This document shows positions 1-10,975 of a stretch of 64,000 nt of DNA, one piece after another. The DNA comes from Mytilus edulis (lineage: Eukaryota > Mollusca > Bivalvia > Mytilida > Mytilidae). How positions within the stretch are numbered: position 1 is the stretch's first letter; each line of letters begins with the position of its first letter. The notes beneath the pieces are model-generated. The model did no database searches and was not told the DNA's origin. It saw only the letters and a list, made by a program, of their open reading frames with translations. The translations under genes were made by a program, and so were the position numbers. The DNA lies in assembly GCF_963676685.1 (NCBI RefSeq), contig NC_092357.1:23650647-23714646 (forward strand), given 5' to 3'.

Positions 1-225
1 GAGACATGATCTTATGTGCTGTAAACTCTGCTTTCTATAATAGATAAAGATCAGGAAGGGAGAAGAAGAGAGAGTAGAAATATGGGGCAATACAATGTAG
101 ACTCAGCGCTGAAATGAATCATAAGAGAGAAGGATCCAGCTCTAATATGTAGTGTTAAATCTTCTACCAATAAAAAGATAGAGAGAAAGATCAGAAAGGA
201 AAGAGAGATTAGAAACATAGTCTAA
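1..225. repeat. purine-rich minisatellite, left part
   Basis: Degenerate tandem units of roughly 65-75 bp. Each has a phrase like 'gctctaatgtgctgtaaa' then a purine-rich stretch with 'gagagaaagatcag'. The same units resume at 5647-5940, so one array was split by the LTR element at 226-5646. Confidence 0.75.
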
Positions 226-786
226 TATTCTGTTACACCGTTCTGTAATTTATATAGTTCGTTTGATTATATTCTCAATCTATTTATGTGTTCCAGTCTA
301 GGAGGATTATTCATCTTTAACCTTATAAGAACATTAAAACATCGTATCATCGCTACCTTTCCCCTGCTCACACGGATCTCAAACCGAACATTGCAAGGTC
401 ATACCAGTTCTGGAGAACTTTTCAAAGGACAAACGTCATCTAGGACACAATTCGTGGCTAACCACAGAGTGAGTTAACTTTACAACATTGTTTTTGAAGC
501 CTTCAAATTACTATATACATATTTGAACATTCTCTCCGTGAAGCACTGGAAATTTATAACTGCTCTTGAAAGTACAACATTTTCTCGGATTCAACGGACT
601 GTGCTATCTATTACCTTTGACATTTCGTTTTAATAACATTAATTGAACACATTGTAAAATTGTATTTTATTTGTTTTTCAGCTTTTTACCATTTGTTAGA
701 TTGACTCTTGATTAAAGTATCAGCACCTGATAGTCTTTTCTGCTTGAGCCCAATCGTCGGTTATACTTAATGGTCAGGCCATTACA
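226..786 (+). repeat. 5' LTR
   Basis: 561-bp direct repeat of 5086-5646. It starts TATTCTGTTACACC and ends GCCATTACA. A TATATAG at 251-257 could be the promoter TATA box, and ATTAAA at 711-716 a polyadenylation signal. The TG...CA version of the LTR would start at 231, but the target duplication favours 226. Confidence 0.88.
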
Positions 787-1066
787 GTAAAAAGTCTACA
801 ACTTGCCTGTTGTGTCTCACAGATAACGCCACTCCATGTTAGTTATACAGCTACATAACAACCTACCTGTTGAGCCCTGCATGTACGCGTCATCCCTTGA
901 CGTACAGTAAATTGACAACAACTTGTCTACACATCTCCTGAACAGGAAATACAACGGAGCATCGTTCGTAGCTGTTACATTGACACTACGCAACACAGCT
1001 ACTGCGTCCTAGGCAGCAAACCGACAACGTTGAACAAACACTGCCTACAGTTAGTCGATTTACATC

Positions 1067-4000
1067 ATGGATCCCAGTCACGCGGAACAGCAAGAAGAGA
1101 TACAGCCCCCAGAGGGAAATGTCCCAGATCTAGAACTACTACAAAATCCGTCTAATACAACACTTTCAGATGAAAATGTCGAGACTAGGCGAGTGCGTGA
1201 CCTCACAGAAAAAGGTAAAGGAGTTTTCACAGAAAAACGTGACAAGTTCTGTCAGGAAATAGAGACCCTTTGGTTAGATATAGAACCACAGTTATTGGAG
1301 ATCACCAAACCTCCAAAAGAACTCCAGCAACTGCTAACAGTACAGGATAAACTCATAAAAGCCTGTACGAATTATCGTAGACTCGTAGACGAATATCTGG
1401 ACTTTCTGAAAAGGACCAGGACATTGGAGAGTCAAAAAGACATAGACGCGTGTAATCTCTCATTGGATTTTCGTCTGTCCAGAGTGGAACTAGTCATGGA
1501 AACCTTACATGAGCATCGCCTTGCCCTTACAAAGGCTAAATCTACAAAAACAAAGACATCTAGAGGCAAGAAATCCTCTCACAGTGGGAGTTCCAACGTC
1601 TCTGACATTTCAAGTCTTGCACGGAAGAAGCGTGCCAAAGCAGAGGCTGCCAGAACTCAAATAGCCTTTGCCGAAAAACAGGCCTTGCTCCTAAAGCAGG
1701 AGGCAATGATAGAAGAACAGACTCTTTTCAAGCAAAATGAAATGAAGGCCGAGGCGGAACAAGAAGCCATCAGAGCAGAACAAGAAGCCATCAGAGCAGA
1801 TCAAGAAGCCACAATCAGAAAAGCCGAGGCGGAGCAAGAGGCCACACGCAGAAAAGCCGAGGCGGAGCAAGAGGCTATACGTAGAAATGCTGAGGCTGCA
1901 CACCAGAGAGCTGAAATGAAACGTGAGGCCATACGCAGGAAAACTTTGATGAAACGGGAGGCTGCGCGTGCGACACGGGAAAAAGCCGAAATTAAAGCTG
2001 CTATGAACATTCTAGAAGCACAAAGAGAGGCTGCAGCCGCAGAAGCCGAGGCTCGTGTCCTGGAATACGACGGCAGCCAAGCATTTAGCGATCTTCCTGA
2101 TGAAAAGGAAGACCCGCTCCAGCGTGTGCAAGATTTCGTCAATAAACTTCCTGTATTAACTGTTGTAAAGGAAGTAACAGGACATCAAAAGAAAAAACAA
2201 ATTCCTGTTAAGTTCGAGCTGAGTCACGAAGCACCAGCGTTCGTGCCATCTGTGGCACTGAACTTGCCGCCACAGACATCTGCTGTCTTGCCTTCCGATA
2301 TTAAGTCCCCGGAAGTTACCTTAATCCCAGATCTGGGAACAATAACTGGCATAGGAGAACAGGGCGTTTCAGAAAAGATCCCTGTCTTACACCAAAATCA
2401 AGGCATTATAGAAGAGATCCCTGTCTCACACCTAAGACAAGGACTTATAGAAGAGACCCCTTCTGCACACCTGCAGCAAAACAATCCTACGTTAGAGATT
2501 ACCAGATTTCTCCTTCGCAAGGACTTGCTGTTCTCCCGGCTAACAAGCTTTAACGACCAGGCAGAATCATTTCACACATGGAAAGCCAGCTTTAAAAACG
2601 TCATAGACGAACTACAAGTTTCAGACTCGGAACAGATAGACCTACTTATTAAATGGCTTGGACCAGAGTCTAGTAAACATGCCATGAGTATAAGGGCATC
2701 AAATGCCAACAACCCAACAAGAGGCCTACACAGACTATGGGAAAGACTGGACGATCGATATGGTGCTCCAATAATGTTACAGACGTCTCTCGTCAACAAA
2801 CTTGACAACTTTCCAACACTAACAAATAAAGACAACTCACTCCTTTACGATTTGTCAGACATCATCTCAGAAATAGAATATCACAAAGAAAATCCCAAGC
2901 TGGGATGTTTGCTAGCTTACTTCGACTCTTCGAAGGGGGTAAATCCTATTGTGGAAAAACTGCCATACGGACTCCAAGAAAAGTGGATAACAAGGGCATC
3001 AAGATACAAGTCCAAATATGAAGTTGCATTTCCACCCTTCACAGAATTCTCTGCCTTCATCAGGGAAATCAGCAAAATAAAGAACGATCCTGGGTTCATC
3101 TTTGGGTCAAAAGTCACGCCTAATACAAAAGGCGCTACGCCAAGGTTCACACCTCAGACGTACTCTAAAGTCAACGTCCATAAGACGGCTGTTGAACAGC
3201 AAACTGAAGACAGCAGTCAACAGCAAAATCTGTGTATCCTACACATGACAAAGCATACCTTGAATGAATGCCGAGCATTCCGAGCTAAACCAATCGAGGC
3301 ACGCAAGGAACTGTTAAGACAAAACAATGTGTGCTACAAGTGTTGTGAGTCAACCACACACAGAAGTCGGGACTGCAACGCAAGTATCAGTTGTAACGAG
3401 TGTGGAAGTGAACGACATAACACAGCTCTTCACATCACTAGACCACATCAATCTGAAACTTCCCAGTTTAGCTCACCCAGACAAGCCTACGGCGGGGAGC
3501 AGACAGAGTCAGCTGAAACAAAGTTAACCTCTGTAAGTTCGATCTGCACAGAGATCTACAAAGATCATAAGAGCGAGAAATCTTATGCCAAGATATTACC
3601 TGTGGACGTGTACCACAAGGACAAGACAGACAAAATTATCAGGATGTACGCCATTATTGACGACCAAAGCAACCGGTCTCTTGCCTCGCCTGAATTCTTC
3701 AGTCTGTTCAACGTTCGGGAGAAACCTGAAAACTACTCTCTTACGACATGCTCCGGCAGAGTAGCTACTTCCGGGAAAAGAGGAAAAGATTTCGTCATAA
3801 AATCTGTACATAGTGACGTACAATTTGATCTGCCTACATTAATTGAATGTAATAATATTCCCAATAATCGAGACGAAATTCCTACTCCTGAAGTTGCAAT
3901 GCATCATCCTCATCTGACAGAACTCAGAGGAAGTATTACACCACTAGAGGAACGTTGTCAAATTCTACTCCTAATTGGAAGGGACCTTATAGAGGCACAC

Positions 4001-4900
4001 CACGTCCTTGAACAACGCCTAGGACCATCCCGAACTCCATTTGCCCAAAAGTTGAGACTTGGTTGGGTCATAATTGGAAATACATACATTGACAAGCAAA
4101 CTGTTCCTATTGAAGTCAACACAAAGATAACTTACGTTTCAATCACGGAATCAAAACAACGTCTTGCCTCAAGACCGGAAATAGCCGTTAAGGACAATAA
4201 TCCAATTGTTGTTCAGTCTAACAACAAAAACTTTCATTCGAATGCCAAGGTCGCTAAATCGGATTCAATACAATCCCTTGAATGTACAGGACCTAGTACC
4301 AAGCCTGGTAAACGCACAAATTCATCTAAAGGGACATCACTCGCGTCACTAAAAGCAAAATCTGTAACTTCTATAGAAAAATCTATAGATAAAGAAAGTT
4401 TCAATCCGAAATCAACAGAACCTACAGTTCATGGAGAGGAAATCAATAGCATTCACAAACCTATTCCGAAAGAAGGACCTATTGCCAAATCTGACTTGAA
4501 TATAAGTGAAAAGGAACCAGTAGTCTTATCTGGACATCATCACAAAGTAACACCTATTCTTGGACATTACTACAACAAAATCAAACATAGAGGACCCCAC
4601 TTCACAGATAAAACTGCAAGATCAGCAGGATTGAACATTAAGACGAAACGCTTAATTTCGCCTGATACTAAAGAAGATGGAGCTTTTCGCCAAACCGGAA
4701 GAAGATCAAATATTAACTCTCGTCATACCCATCGGAGGACCACCTTTAACCGTCGTCGCCGTCTCACAACGTTGGAGAAAACAGTTCTTACTATCTCAAC
4801 AACAGCTATGGAACATTCTACAAATCACAGCGATCTCATTGGAGAGATCCTTCTTCATAGGACAAGAAACTGTGCCGAACCCAGTTTTCCGTGGAATTAA
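1067..4900 (+). CDS. BEL/Pao gag-protease polyprotein, intact, 1277 aa
   Basis: Single uninterrupted ORF starting at the first good ATG after a 280-bp leader. Residues ~186-330 are a charged Ala/Glu/Arg-rich coiled coil with repeated AEQEAIRR-like units. Residues ~484-650 resemble the DUF1759 gag-like domain of BEL/Pao elements. Residues ~756-790 hold two zinc knuckles, one CCHC (CYKCCESTTHRSRDC) and one ending in two His (CNECGSERHNTALH). Residues ~860-1010 resemble the DUF1758 aspartyl protease, with the active-site-like motif IIDDQSN near residue 865. After residue ~1010 the protein is low-complexity and basic and then stops. In BEL/Pao families RT would normally follow here, and I see no RT or integrase motif. 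A second frame at 4677-4934 overlaps the end and its meaning is unclear. Gag would form the particle and the protease would process it. Confidence 0.87.
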   Translation: MDPSHAEQQEEIQPPEGNVPDLELLQNPSNTTLSDENVETRRVRDLTEKGKGVFTEKRDKFCQEIETLWLDIEPQLLEITKPPKELQQLLTVQDKLIKACTNYRRLVDEYLDFLKRTRTLESQKDIDACNLSLDFRLSRVELVMETLHEHRLALTKAKSTKTKTSRGKKSSHSGSSNVSDISSLARKKRAKAEAARTQIAFAEKQALLLKQEAMIEEQTLFKQNEMKAEAEQEAIRAEQEAIRADQEATIRKAEAEQEATRRKAEAEQEAIRRNAEAAHQRAEMKREAIRRKTLMKREAARATREKAEIKAAMNILEAQREAAAAEAEARVLEYDGSQAFSDLPDEKEDPLQRVQDFVNKLPVLTVVKEVTGHQKKKQIPVKFELSHEAPAFVPSVALNLPPQTSAVLPSDIKSPEVTLIPDLGTITGIGEQGVSEKIPVLHQNQGIIEEIPVSHLRQGLIEETPSAHLQQNNPTLEITRFLLRKDLLFSRLTSFNDQAESFHTWKASFKNVIDELQVSDSEQIDLLIKWLGPESSKHAMSIRASNANNPTRGLHRLWERLDDRYGAPIMLQTSLVNKLDNFPTLTNKDNSLLYDLSDIISEIEYHKENPKLGCLLAYFDSSKGVNPIVEKLPYGLQEKWITRASRYKSKYEVAFPPFTEFSAFIREISKIKNDPGFIFGSKVTPNTKGATPRFTPQTYSKVNVHKTAVEQQTEDSSQQQNLCILHMTKHTLNECRAFRAKPIEARKELLRQNNVCYKCCESTTHRSRDCNASISCNECGSERHNTALHITRPHQSETSQFSSPRQAYGGEQTESAETKLTSVSSICTEIYKDHKSEKSYAKILPVDVYHKDKTDKIIRMYAIIDDQSNRSLASPEFFSLFNVREKPENYSLTTCSGRVATSGKRGKDFVIKSVHSDVQFDLPTLIECNNIPNNRDEIPTPEVAMHHPHLTELRGSITPLEERCQILLLIGRDLIEAHHVLEQRLGPSRTPFAQKLRLGWVIIGNTYIDKQTVPIEVNTKITYVSITESKQRLASRPEIAVKDNNPIVVQSNNKNFHSNAKVAKSDSIQSLECTGPSTKPGKRTNSSKGTSLASLKAKSVTSIEKSIDKESFNPKSTEPTVHGEEINSIHKPIPKEGPIAKSDLNISEKEPVVLSGHHHKVTPILGHYYNKIKHRGPHFTDKTARSAGLNIKTKRLISPDTKEDGAFRQTGRRSNINSRHTHRRTTFNRRRRLTTLEKTVLTISTTAMEHSTNHSDLIGEILLHRTRNCAEPSFPWN

Positions 4901-5076
4901 TCTATTCTGGAAACTTTATAGTGAAATGTCGTAAGTTGAGACGTGATATTTCTCACACGACCAATAGTGGAAATTTCACCTGTATATATTCAATTTATAT
5001 TGGGATTAATTCATTTGTGTAAATCTTATATACATATTCGAAAAATTTATGGAAAAGTGATATCAGATAGACATCA

Positions 5077-5085
5077 GACGGGGAG
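5077..5085 (+). promoter_or_regulatory. polypurine tract before 3' LTR
   Basis: The purine-rich run GACGGGGAG abuts the start of the right LTR at 5086, the expected place for plus-strand priming. It supports the LTR starting at TATTC rather than at the TG five bases later. Confidence 0.55.
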
Positions 5086-5646
5086 TATTCTGTTACACCG
5101 TTCTGTAATTTATATAGTTCGTTTGATTATATTCTCAATCTATTTATGTGTTCCAGTCTAGGAGGATTATTCATCTGTAACCTTATAAGAACATTAAAAC
5201 ATCGTATCATCGCTACCTTTCCCCTGCTCACACGGATCTCAAACCGAACATTGCAAGGTCATACCAGTTCTGGAGAACTTTTCAAAGGACAAACGTCATC
5301 TAGGACACAATTCGTGGCTAACCACAGAGTGAGTTAACTTTACAACATTGTTTTTGAAGCCTTCAAATTACTATATACATATTTGAACATTCTCTCCGTG
5401 AAGCACTGGAAATTTATAACTGCTCTTGAAAGTACAACATTTTCTCGGATTCAACGGACTGTGCTATCTATTACCTTTGACATTTCGTTTTAATAACATT
5501 AATTGAACACATTGTAAAATTGTATTTTATTTGTTTTTCAGCTTTTTACCATTTGTTAGATTGACTCTTGATTAAAGTATCAGCACCTGATAGTCTTTTC
5601 TGCTTGAGCCCAATCGTCGGTTATACTTAATGGTCAGGCCATTACA
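5086..5646 (+). repeat. 3' LTR
   Basis: Matches 226-786 with one substitution (G at 5177 against T at 317). Followed immediately by TCTAA, the target duplication copy. Confidence 0.88.
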
Positions 5647-5940
5647 TCTAATGTGCTGTAGATTCTGCCTCCAATAGATAGAGATTGATCCAGATAAGAG
5701 GGAAAGAGAACTCTAATGCCCTGTAAAATCTGCTCCAATAAATAGAATGAGAGAAAGATCAGAGTAGTGAGAAAGAACATGGAAACATGCTCTTTTGCAC
5801 TGTCAAACCTGCTCCTAATTAACACAAAGATGAGGATGTGAGGGGGAAGAGAGCAGACATATGCTCTTATAAACTGTAGACTCATGCTCTTAATAAATAG
5901 AGAGAGAGAAAGATCAGAAAGAGAGAAAGAGAAGGAGAGT
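5647..5940. repeat. purine-rich minisatellite, right part
   Basis: Continuation of the 1-225 array after the LTR element. About four degenerate units with 'ctctaatgccctgtaaaatc'-like starts and GA-rich tails ending in 'gagagaaagagaaggag'. Confidence 0.75.
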
Positions 5941-6594
5941 GGTAGTCAAAACAAATTACTGTCAAGCTACTGACTAAAAGATTCCTGTTTTTTTTTTTAA
6001 TTTTCTGTCAAAAACTATGCAAGATATATATGAGAAAATTTGTGAACAGAAAAAAATGATCAACAAAAAGAGATTTTTATCATGAATTTAATCCTAGTCC
6101 ACAATGTTTAGTAGGAGTGTTCGTTGTTGAAGATGTACGCAGGCAAGCCTTAATAACTCTTATGTAGTCTTAGAGTTAATCAATTTTGACAAAATTTGAC
6201 ACATACATAGATCTTGTCTTTTTTTTCATATTTATTTTATAACTTTTAAAATAATAGACAAAATACAACAAAATGGTACAAAATGTCAGTGGAAAATAAC
6301 TCCAATAATGAATCATCAGACGATTTCTGCCATGAAGACTTATTTGTAGATCTTGTCTTCCTGATCATTTTGCTTTAAATTTCTATCTTTCTATTGAATT
6401 TAAGATATAAGTAAAAAAAAAAAAAAAAAAATGGTTAAAATTTTCATCATAGAGCAACAACTCATAAGTTGTAGTTAGACAGATTTTTAGGTAAATGGAA
6501 AATCTCAACATTCTGAAAGTTTTTTGCCGCTGGCAGATTTTCTCTTTTGAGTAAGGTTTTTACCATAGTTGAAAAAACTTGCATTTTATAAGCC
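5941..6594. other. no gene seen
   Basis: AT-rich sequence with an A-run of about 18 near 6413-6430. I see no exon, conserved motif or clear repeat. Confidence 0.5.
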
Positions 6595-6800
6595 AAGCCA
6601 GCCATGGTGATTTGCAGGGTGAGTCATTGAAAACATTTTAAAAGTTAGATACCAATGATGATTGTGGCCAAGTTTGGTTAAATGTGGCCCAGTAGTTTTC
6701 TGAGAGGATTTTTGTAAAAGAAAATGGATGATGTCAGGCAATTGCCCCCCAAGTGACGAGAAAAGCTTACTTGGCCCATTAGGTAAGATGAGCTAAAAAG
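6595..6800 (+). repeat. fragment of a mollusc dispersed repeat
   Basis: Contains phrases I recognise from a common bivalve dispersed element: 'gtggccaagtttggttaa', 'gcccagtagttttc', 'aagtgacgagaaaagc' and 'acttggcccatt'. The internal GAC-rich part is shortened. No coding capacity. Confidence 0.5.
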
Positions 6801-7194
6801 AGAAAAGTTGGCAAAAAAAAATAAAGATGAACAGAGAAACTAGACATCATTTAGATGGGAGCCATCTTTGTGGGCCCTGCTGTGAATAACCTGGGGTAAA
6901 CAATTTGTATTTTTACCGTATAACACGAAATTGTCAACTGAAACTGAAGTTTTTTTTTTATCTTAAACTTTCTCTAGGAAGTTGTACATACATTATGACA
7001 CACCCTCTGATGGTATTAAATATACATGTCAAGTATAAACTTTGAAATCATTTAGGTTCTCTCGATATACAGGACACAATTTGTTCAGACTGATCACTTT
7101 ATGGCGACACCCCATTCGGCGGGGCCCTTATTATAGAAAACAGTTAAGGACACACCCATCTAGAGATGCCAGAGTAATATGTACAAAAATACAT

Positions 7195-8702
7195 AGTATA
7201 TACAAAGTGTTTTGATAAGTTCTGGATAAAGCATCTACTATGAATTATCTTTACCTTTAATATGTTCTACAATAACATCATATCCCTGTAAAAATAAATT
7301 CCACCTAGTCAACCTCTGGTTCTTGTTTCTCATTTTATGTATGAAGGTGAGAGGATTATGATCAGTATGAACAAGAATAGGATGCACAGTGGGAATTAAA
7401 TATACATCAAAATGTTGAAGTGCAGCATTGCAGAACACTCTTTTTCAATAATTGAATAATTTTTCTGATGTTTATCTTATTTCTTAGAAAAATATGATAT
7501 AGGTTTCTCAACATTATCATCTGTCTCTTGACATAAAACAGCTCCAATTCATACATCGTTTGCATCAACGGCAAGTACAAACTGTTGTTGGACTATTAAT
7601 TAAAAGTGATTTGTTATTTTCAAAAGCGTTTTGACAATTTTCACTCCAGATAAATTTAGAATCTTTCCGTAACGGATGAGTCAATGGTTGAACAACAGTA
7701 GCAAAATTTGAACAGAATTTCCTGTAAAATGCAATCATATCTAAATATCTCAAAAGTTGCTTTCTATTTGTAAGAGGAGGAAATTGGTAATGACATCCAC
7801 TTTAGCCATAAAAGGTTTTACTTGACCTTGACCAACCATGTATGCCTTAAATAATCAACAGTGGCCTAACAAAATTCACTTTTACCAAGATTAACAATCA
7901 AATTTGATTGTGACAATCTATCAAAAGTATCATATAAATGTTTTAAATACTGTTCCCAGCTATCACTACATACAGTAAGCATAACAAAAGTCTAAATCTT
8001 TTATTACATTATTGATCATTTTTTGAAATGTAGCTGGAGCATTTTTCATGCCAAACGGCATTACATTATATTGAAATAAGCCATCTGGTGTGACAAAAGC
8101 TGATATTTCACGAGCTCTCTGTGTCAATGGAACTTGCTAGAAACCGTTCAACAAATCAAATTTGCTCACAAATTTTGCTTGACCAACTTTGTCAATACAA
8201 TCGTCTGTCCTTGGAATCGGATAGGAATCAGATTTTGAAACTGAATTTACTTTTCTAAAATCAGTCACGAAACAAAAGGTTTTATCTGATTTGGGCACAA
8301 GAAGACAAGGAGCTCCATTCTCTGTTACTCGGCTCAATAATATCATTGTCAAGCATATATTTAATTTCTTGTCTCATAAATTCAATTTTTATTGGATTGA
8401 GCCGGTAAGGATGTTGCTTAATTGGAGAAGCATCGCCTACATCAATATCATGACAAACAGCACATCTGGAAAAAGATTTTTAAAAGAAAATACCAAAGCT
8501 TTTATTTTGTCTCTACGACCAAAAGGCAGATGTGCAAGTTTTAAATCTAAATTTGAAAACATTTCTGAATTTTTCAATCTTACTGTCTCTTCCATAGTTT
8601 AAGAACTAAAAGGTGGTTCAATTACATCTGGTTTGTCATGATTTTTCTCCAATTTAACCATGGCTAAAGTGGCAAATGGCTTACTCTCACATTCATTAGT
8701 AC
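7195..8702 (-). pseudogene. Gypsy reverse transcriptase and RNase H, broken
   Basis: In order: linker, 'IKQHPYRLNP', the RT block with 'CLLVPKSDKT' and 'VTDFRKVN', 'FVSKFDLLNGF', then 'VTPDGLFQYNVMPFG'. The expected catalytic YLDD is lost: at about 7962-7981 the sequence goes from 'AY' straight to 'VCSDSWEQ' with a frame change, so the Leu-Asp-Asp is deleted. A stop replaces Trp after LLNGF near 8136. RNase H follows with 'VHTDHNPLTFIHKM', 'NQRLTRWNLFLQGY' and 'HIKGKDN..VDALSR'. Clearly an inactive remnant. Confidence 0.88.
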
Positions 8703-9030
8703 GCTCAACAAAGGCAACAGTAATATACCGCTGTTCGAAATTCATAAATCGATTGAGAAAAAAACAAATCCGGGTTACAAACTAAAACTGAGAGAAACGC
8801 ATCGAATATAAGAGGAGAACTACGACACAACAGAAACACAATATTAAAATGTAACAAACACAGAAACGAACTATAATATAACAATTTTCCTGACTTGGTA
8901 CAGGACATTTTAAGAAAAGAAAAAAAAAATGGTGAGTTGAACCTGGTTTTGTGGCATGCTAAACCTCCCGCTTTTATGGCAATCTTAAATATAACATTAA
9001 AATGACAACAGTACACGACAGGACTACAAC
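8703..9030 (+). mobile_element. short dispersed repeat (family R1) inserted in the Gypsy remnant
   Basis: Starts near 'aaggcaacagtaatatacc' and includes 'cataaatcgattgag', 'ccgggttacaaact' and 'gacttggtacaggacatttt'. Related copies on either strand occur near 19268, 25005, 31435, 42898 and 62097. Non-coding. It separates integrase from RT. Borders are approximate. Confidence 0.7.
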
Positions 9031-10320
9031 ATATGGTTTTAACATATTAATATGACACACTCTATTTTGTTTGCGCCGACCTGCAGTTTTTACAATATAA
9101 TTCAACCCAGTGATTCTTCTCTCTATTGTATAAGTACCACAATATTTAGCCTGTAAAGGATTCCAGGGACTGGCAAAAATACAAGTACCTTTTCACCAGG
9201 CTCAAAAACTCTGTCCTTGGCATCTTTATCATACCATATTTTCATCTTGTTCTGTACATTTTAAAAAGTTTTTCTGAGCAATTTGTAAAGCAGTATACCA
9301 TTTTTCTTTAATATTAGATTCATAGTCTAAAAGATTCAAGTCAGTGTGTTCAGCAAGCCACTCTTCCTTAATCAATTTTAACGGTCCCCTTAGAGTATGG
9401 CCAAGTACCAACCCAAAAGGACTAAAACCAAGGGATTCTTGAACAGCCTCTCGGACCGCAAAAAGTAGAAAGTGAACTCCATCATCCCAGTCTCTGTCAA
9501 ATTGAAGACAAACATTTCTAATCATGTTCTTCAATGTTTGATGAAAACGTTCTAAGGCACCTTGAAATTCTTGATGGTAAGCACTTGATCTATACTGAGA
9601 AATCCCTATCTGGTACACGACTTGGTGAAATAAACCTGACATGAAGTTTGAACCCTAGTCAGACTGTATAGACTTTCCCACTAACGTAAAAAAGTTGATG
9701 ATAGCTTTGACAATAGTAGATGTCTTGATATTCCTTAGCGGAATAGCCTTAGGAAAGCGAGTGGATGTACACATGATCGTCAATAAATACGCATTTTGTC
9801 CAGTCTTAGTCTTTGGCAAAGGTCTAACGCAGTCAATTAGTACTCTACTGAAATATTTGTCAAAGGCTGGAATAGGTAGAAGTGGAGCTGGTGGTAAATT
9901 GGTTAGGTTAATCAATAACCTGGCATATATAGCATGATTTGCAGTATTCTGCGACATCATTTCTAAGTCTTGGCCAGTAGAAAGGCTGCAAGATCTTAGG
10001 GCAAGTTTCCTTATACCTAAGTGTGCAGCCAAGGACTGTCATGGGCATTACCTATAATTTCTTGCCTATAAACTTTAGCCATCACCCCTTGGTAAACCAC
10101 TCTCCATTACTCCTCTTGGGTAGAACTAGGGGCCTCCACTTCCTCATGAAAATGCCGTCTTGATGGTAATAGCATTCGCCCACTTTGTCTGCTTCCTCCT
10201 CTGGTTGAGCCGTGTTGTGGAGCTGAAGAACCTCAGGATCTTTATTTTGTTCTTCGAAAATATTCCTTCGGTCTAACATGTCTAATGAACGGCTGTTTAC
10301 GTCTGGCCATGGCATAATTG
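9031..10320 (-). pseudogene. Gypsy integrase, broken
   Basis: The N-terminal part has 'YYHQDGIFMRKWRP' and a His/Cys zinc-binding region split between frames (CKSCYIC near 9935). The core has 'VLIDCVRPLPKTKTG' and 'IMCTSTRFPKAIPL' (first Asp), 'SIQSD' then a stop before 'GSNF' (second Asp), and 'QGALERFHQTLKNM' (catalytic Glu). The C-terminal part 'DRVFEPGEKVLVFLPVPG' runs through a frameshift to 'QNRVCHINMLKPY' at about 9031-9075. The catalytic triad residues can be seen but the frame is interrupted several times. Confidence 0.87.
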
Positions 10321-10329
10321 CATTCTTGT

Positions 10330-10975
10330 TAACACTAGGATGGTTTTACCAGGGCCTTTTACGAGCTACCAGGACCGTCAATGTCGGCTAGGAAAGTGTC
10401 AAAAAGGTTCATGTAATCAAACTAGACTTCTCGCAAATCCTCATGTTGTTGATTTCTATCCATCGCCCTAGTAACAACACAAGCTGGATACATTTCAGCA
10501 TCATCTTCCGGTTCACTGGTAACTATTGCAATCACTTTGTTCCTAGCTACATCATTTCATAGCAATACTGAAACACCCTCAACAGGGAGATAAGGAAGAA
10601 CACCCACAACAACTAGTCTAGTTATCAAAAGTGACTTCAGATAAATACGATGGAGGGGAACATCTATACAACCTAACTCTACACCTTGTAACAAACCGGG
10701 TCACCAACAGAAGTCTCCTCGGAAAAAGGCAATATACCTTCTAAAAATAAAGATTGAGAAGTCCAGTGTCCCGTAAAATCTTTTAAATAGGCTGAAGAGT
10801 AGTATTATCAACAATAGAAACAAACACATCAGACATAAAGGGTTTATTATCCTCCATGTAATTACAAATACTAGACTTTAAAGCCTGACTCGCAGGACAT
10901 TCCAACGTATGGGTAACAAGGTGTGTCAACAAGCACTTGTCTTGGCTTATTATCTCGTTCATTCTTCCTCTGGAG
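10330..10975 (-). pseudogene. Gypsy gag end and retropepsin-like protease, broken
   Basis: A minus-strand frame gives 'PFMSDVFVSIVDN', then 'ILRDTG' with the aspartyl-protease triad DTG encoded at 10762-10770, then 'EGILPFSEETSVGDPV' and 'DVPLHRIYLKSLL'. This is the retropepsin pattern preceding integrase in Gmr1-like elements. The frame has stops and shifts. Upstream of ~10975 I lose the element. Confidence 0.7.

Larger units (their letters stand above)
226..5646 (+). mobile_element. BEL/Pao-type LTR retrotransposon, young, lacks RT and integrase
   Basis: Two direct LTRs of 561 bp (226-786, 5086-5646) flank one long ORF. The 5-bp sequence TCTAA precedes the left LTR (221-225) and follows the right LTR (5647-5651), as expected for a target-site duplication. 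I count one difference between the LTRs (T at 317, G at 5177), so insertion is very recent. The internal region is only about 4.3 kb and codes gag-like, zinc-knuckle and aspartyl-protease regions of BEL/Pao type. The usual reverse transcriptase, RNase H and integrase are absent, with under 200 bp between the ORF stop and the right LTR. The element therefore probably moves in trans using an autonomous relative. A tRNA primer site after 786 was not recognised. Confidence 0.88.
7105..10975 (-). mobile_element. decayed Ty3/Gypsy element with integrase before RT (Gmr1-like)
   Basis: Read on the minus strand the order is gag/protease remnant (10975-10330), integrase (10320-9031), an inserted short repeat (9030-8703), RT and RNase H (8702-7195), then a purine tract GAATGGGG and a possible 3' LTR start TGTCGCC at 7109. 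Integrase upstream of RT is the order of the Gmr1 branch of Ty3/Gypsy. It is not a shuffled order here: the integrase C-terminal motif HINMLKPY is followed, after the insertion, by the linker and then RT. Every domain carries stops and frameshifts, so it is dead. No 5' LTR was recognised. Confidence 0.8.

Noticed and set aside
1691-2142. Minus-strand frames under the BEL coiled coil
   Set aside because: Antisense of Ala/Glu codon repeats in the intact plus-strand ORF.
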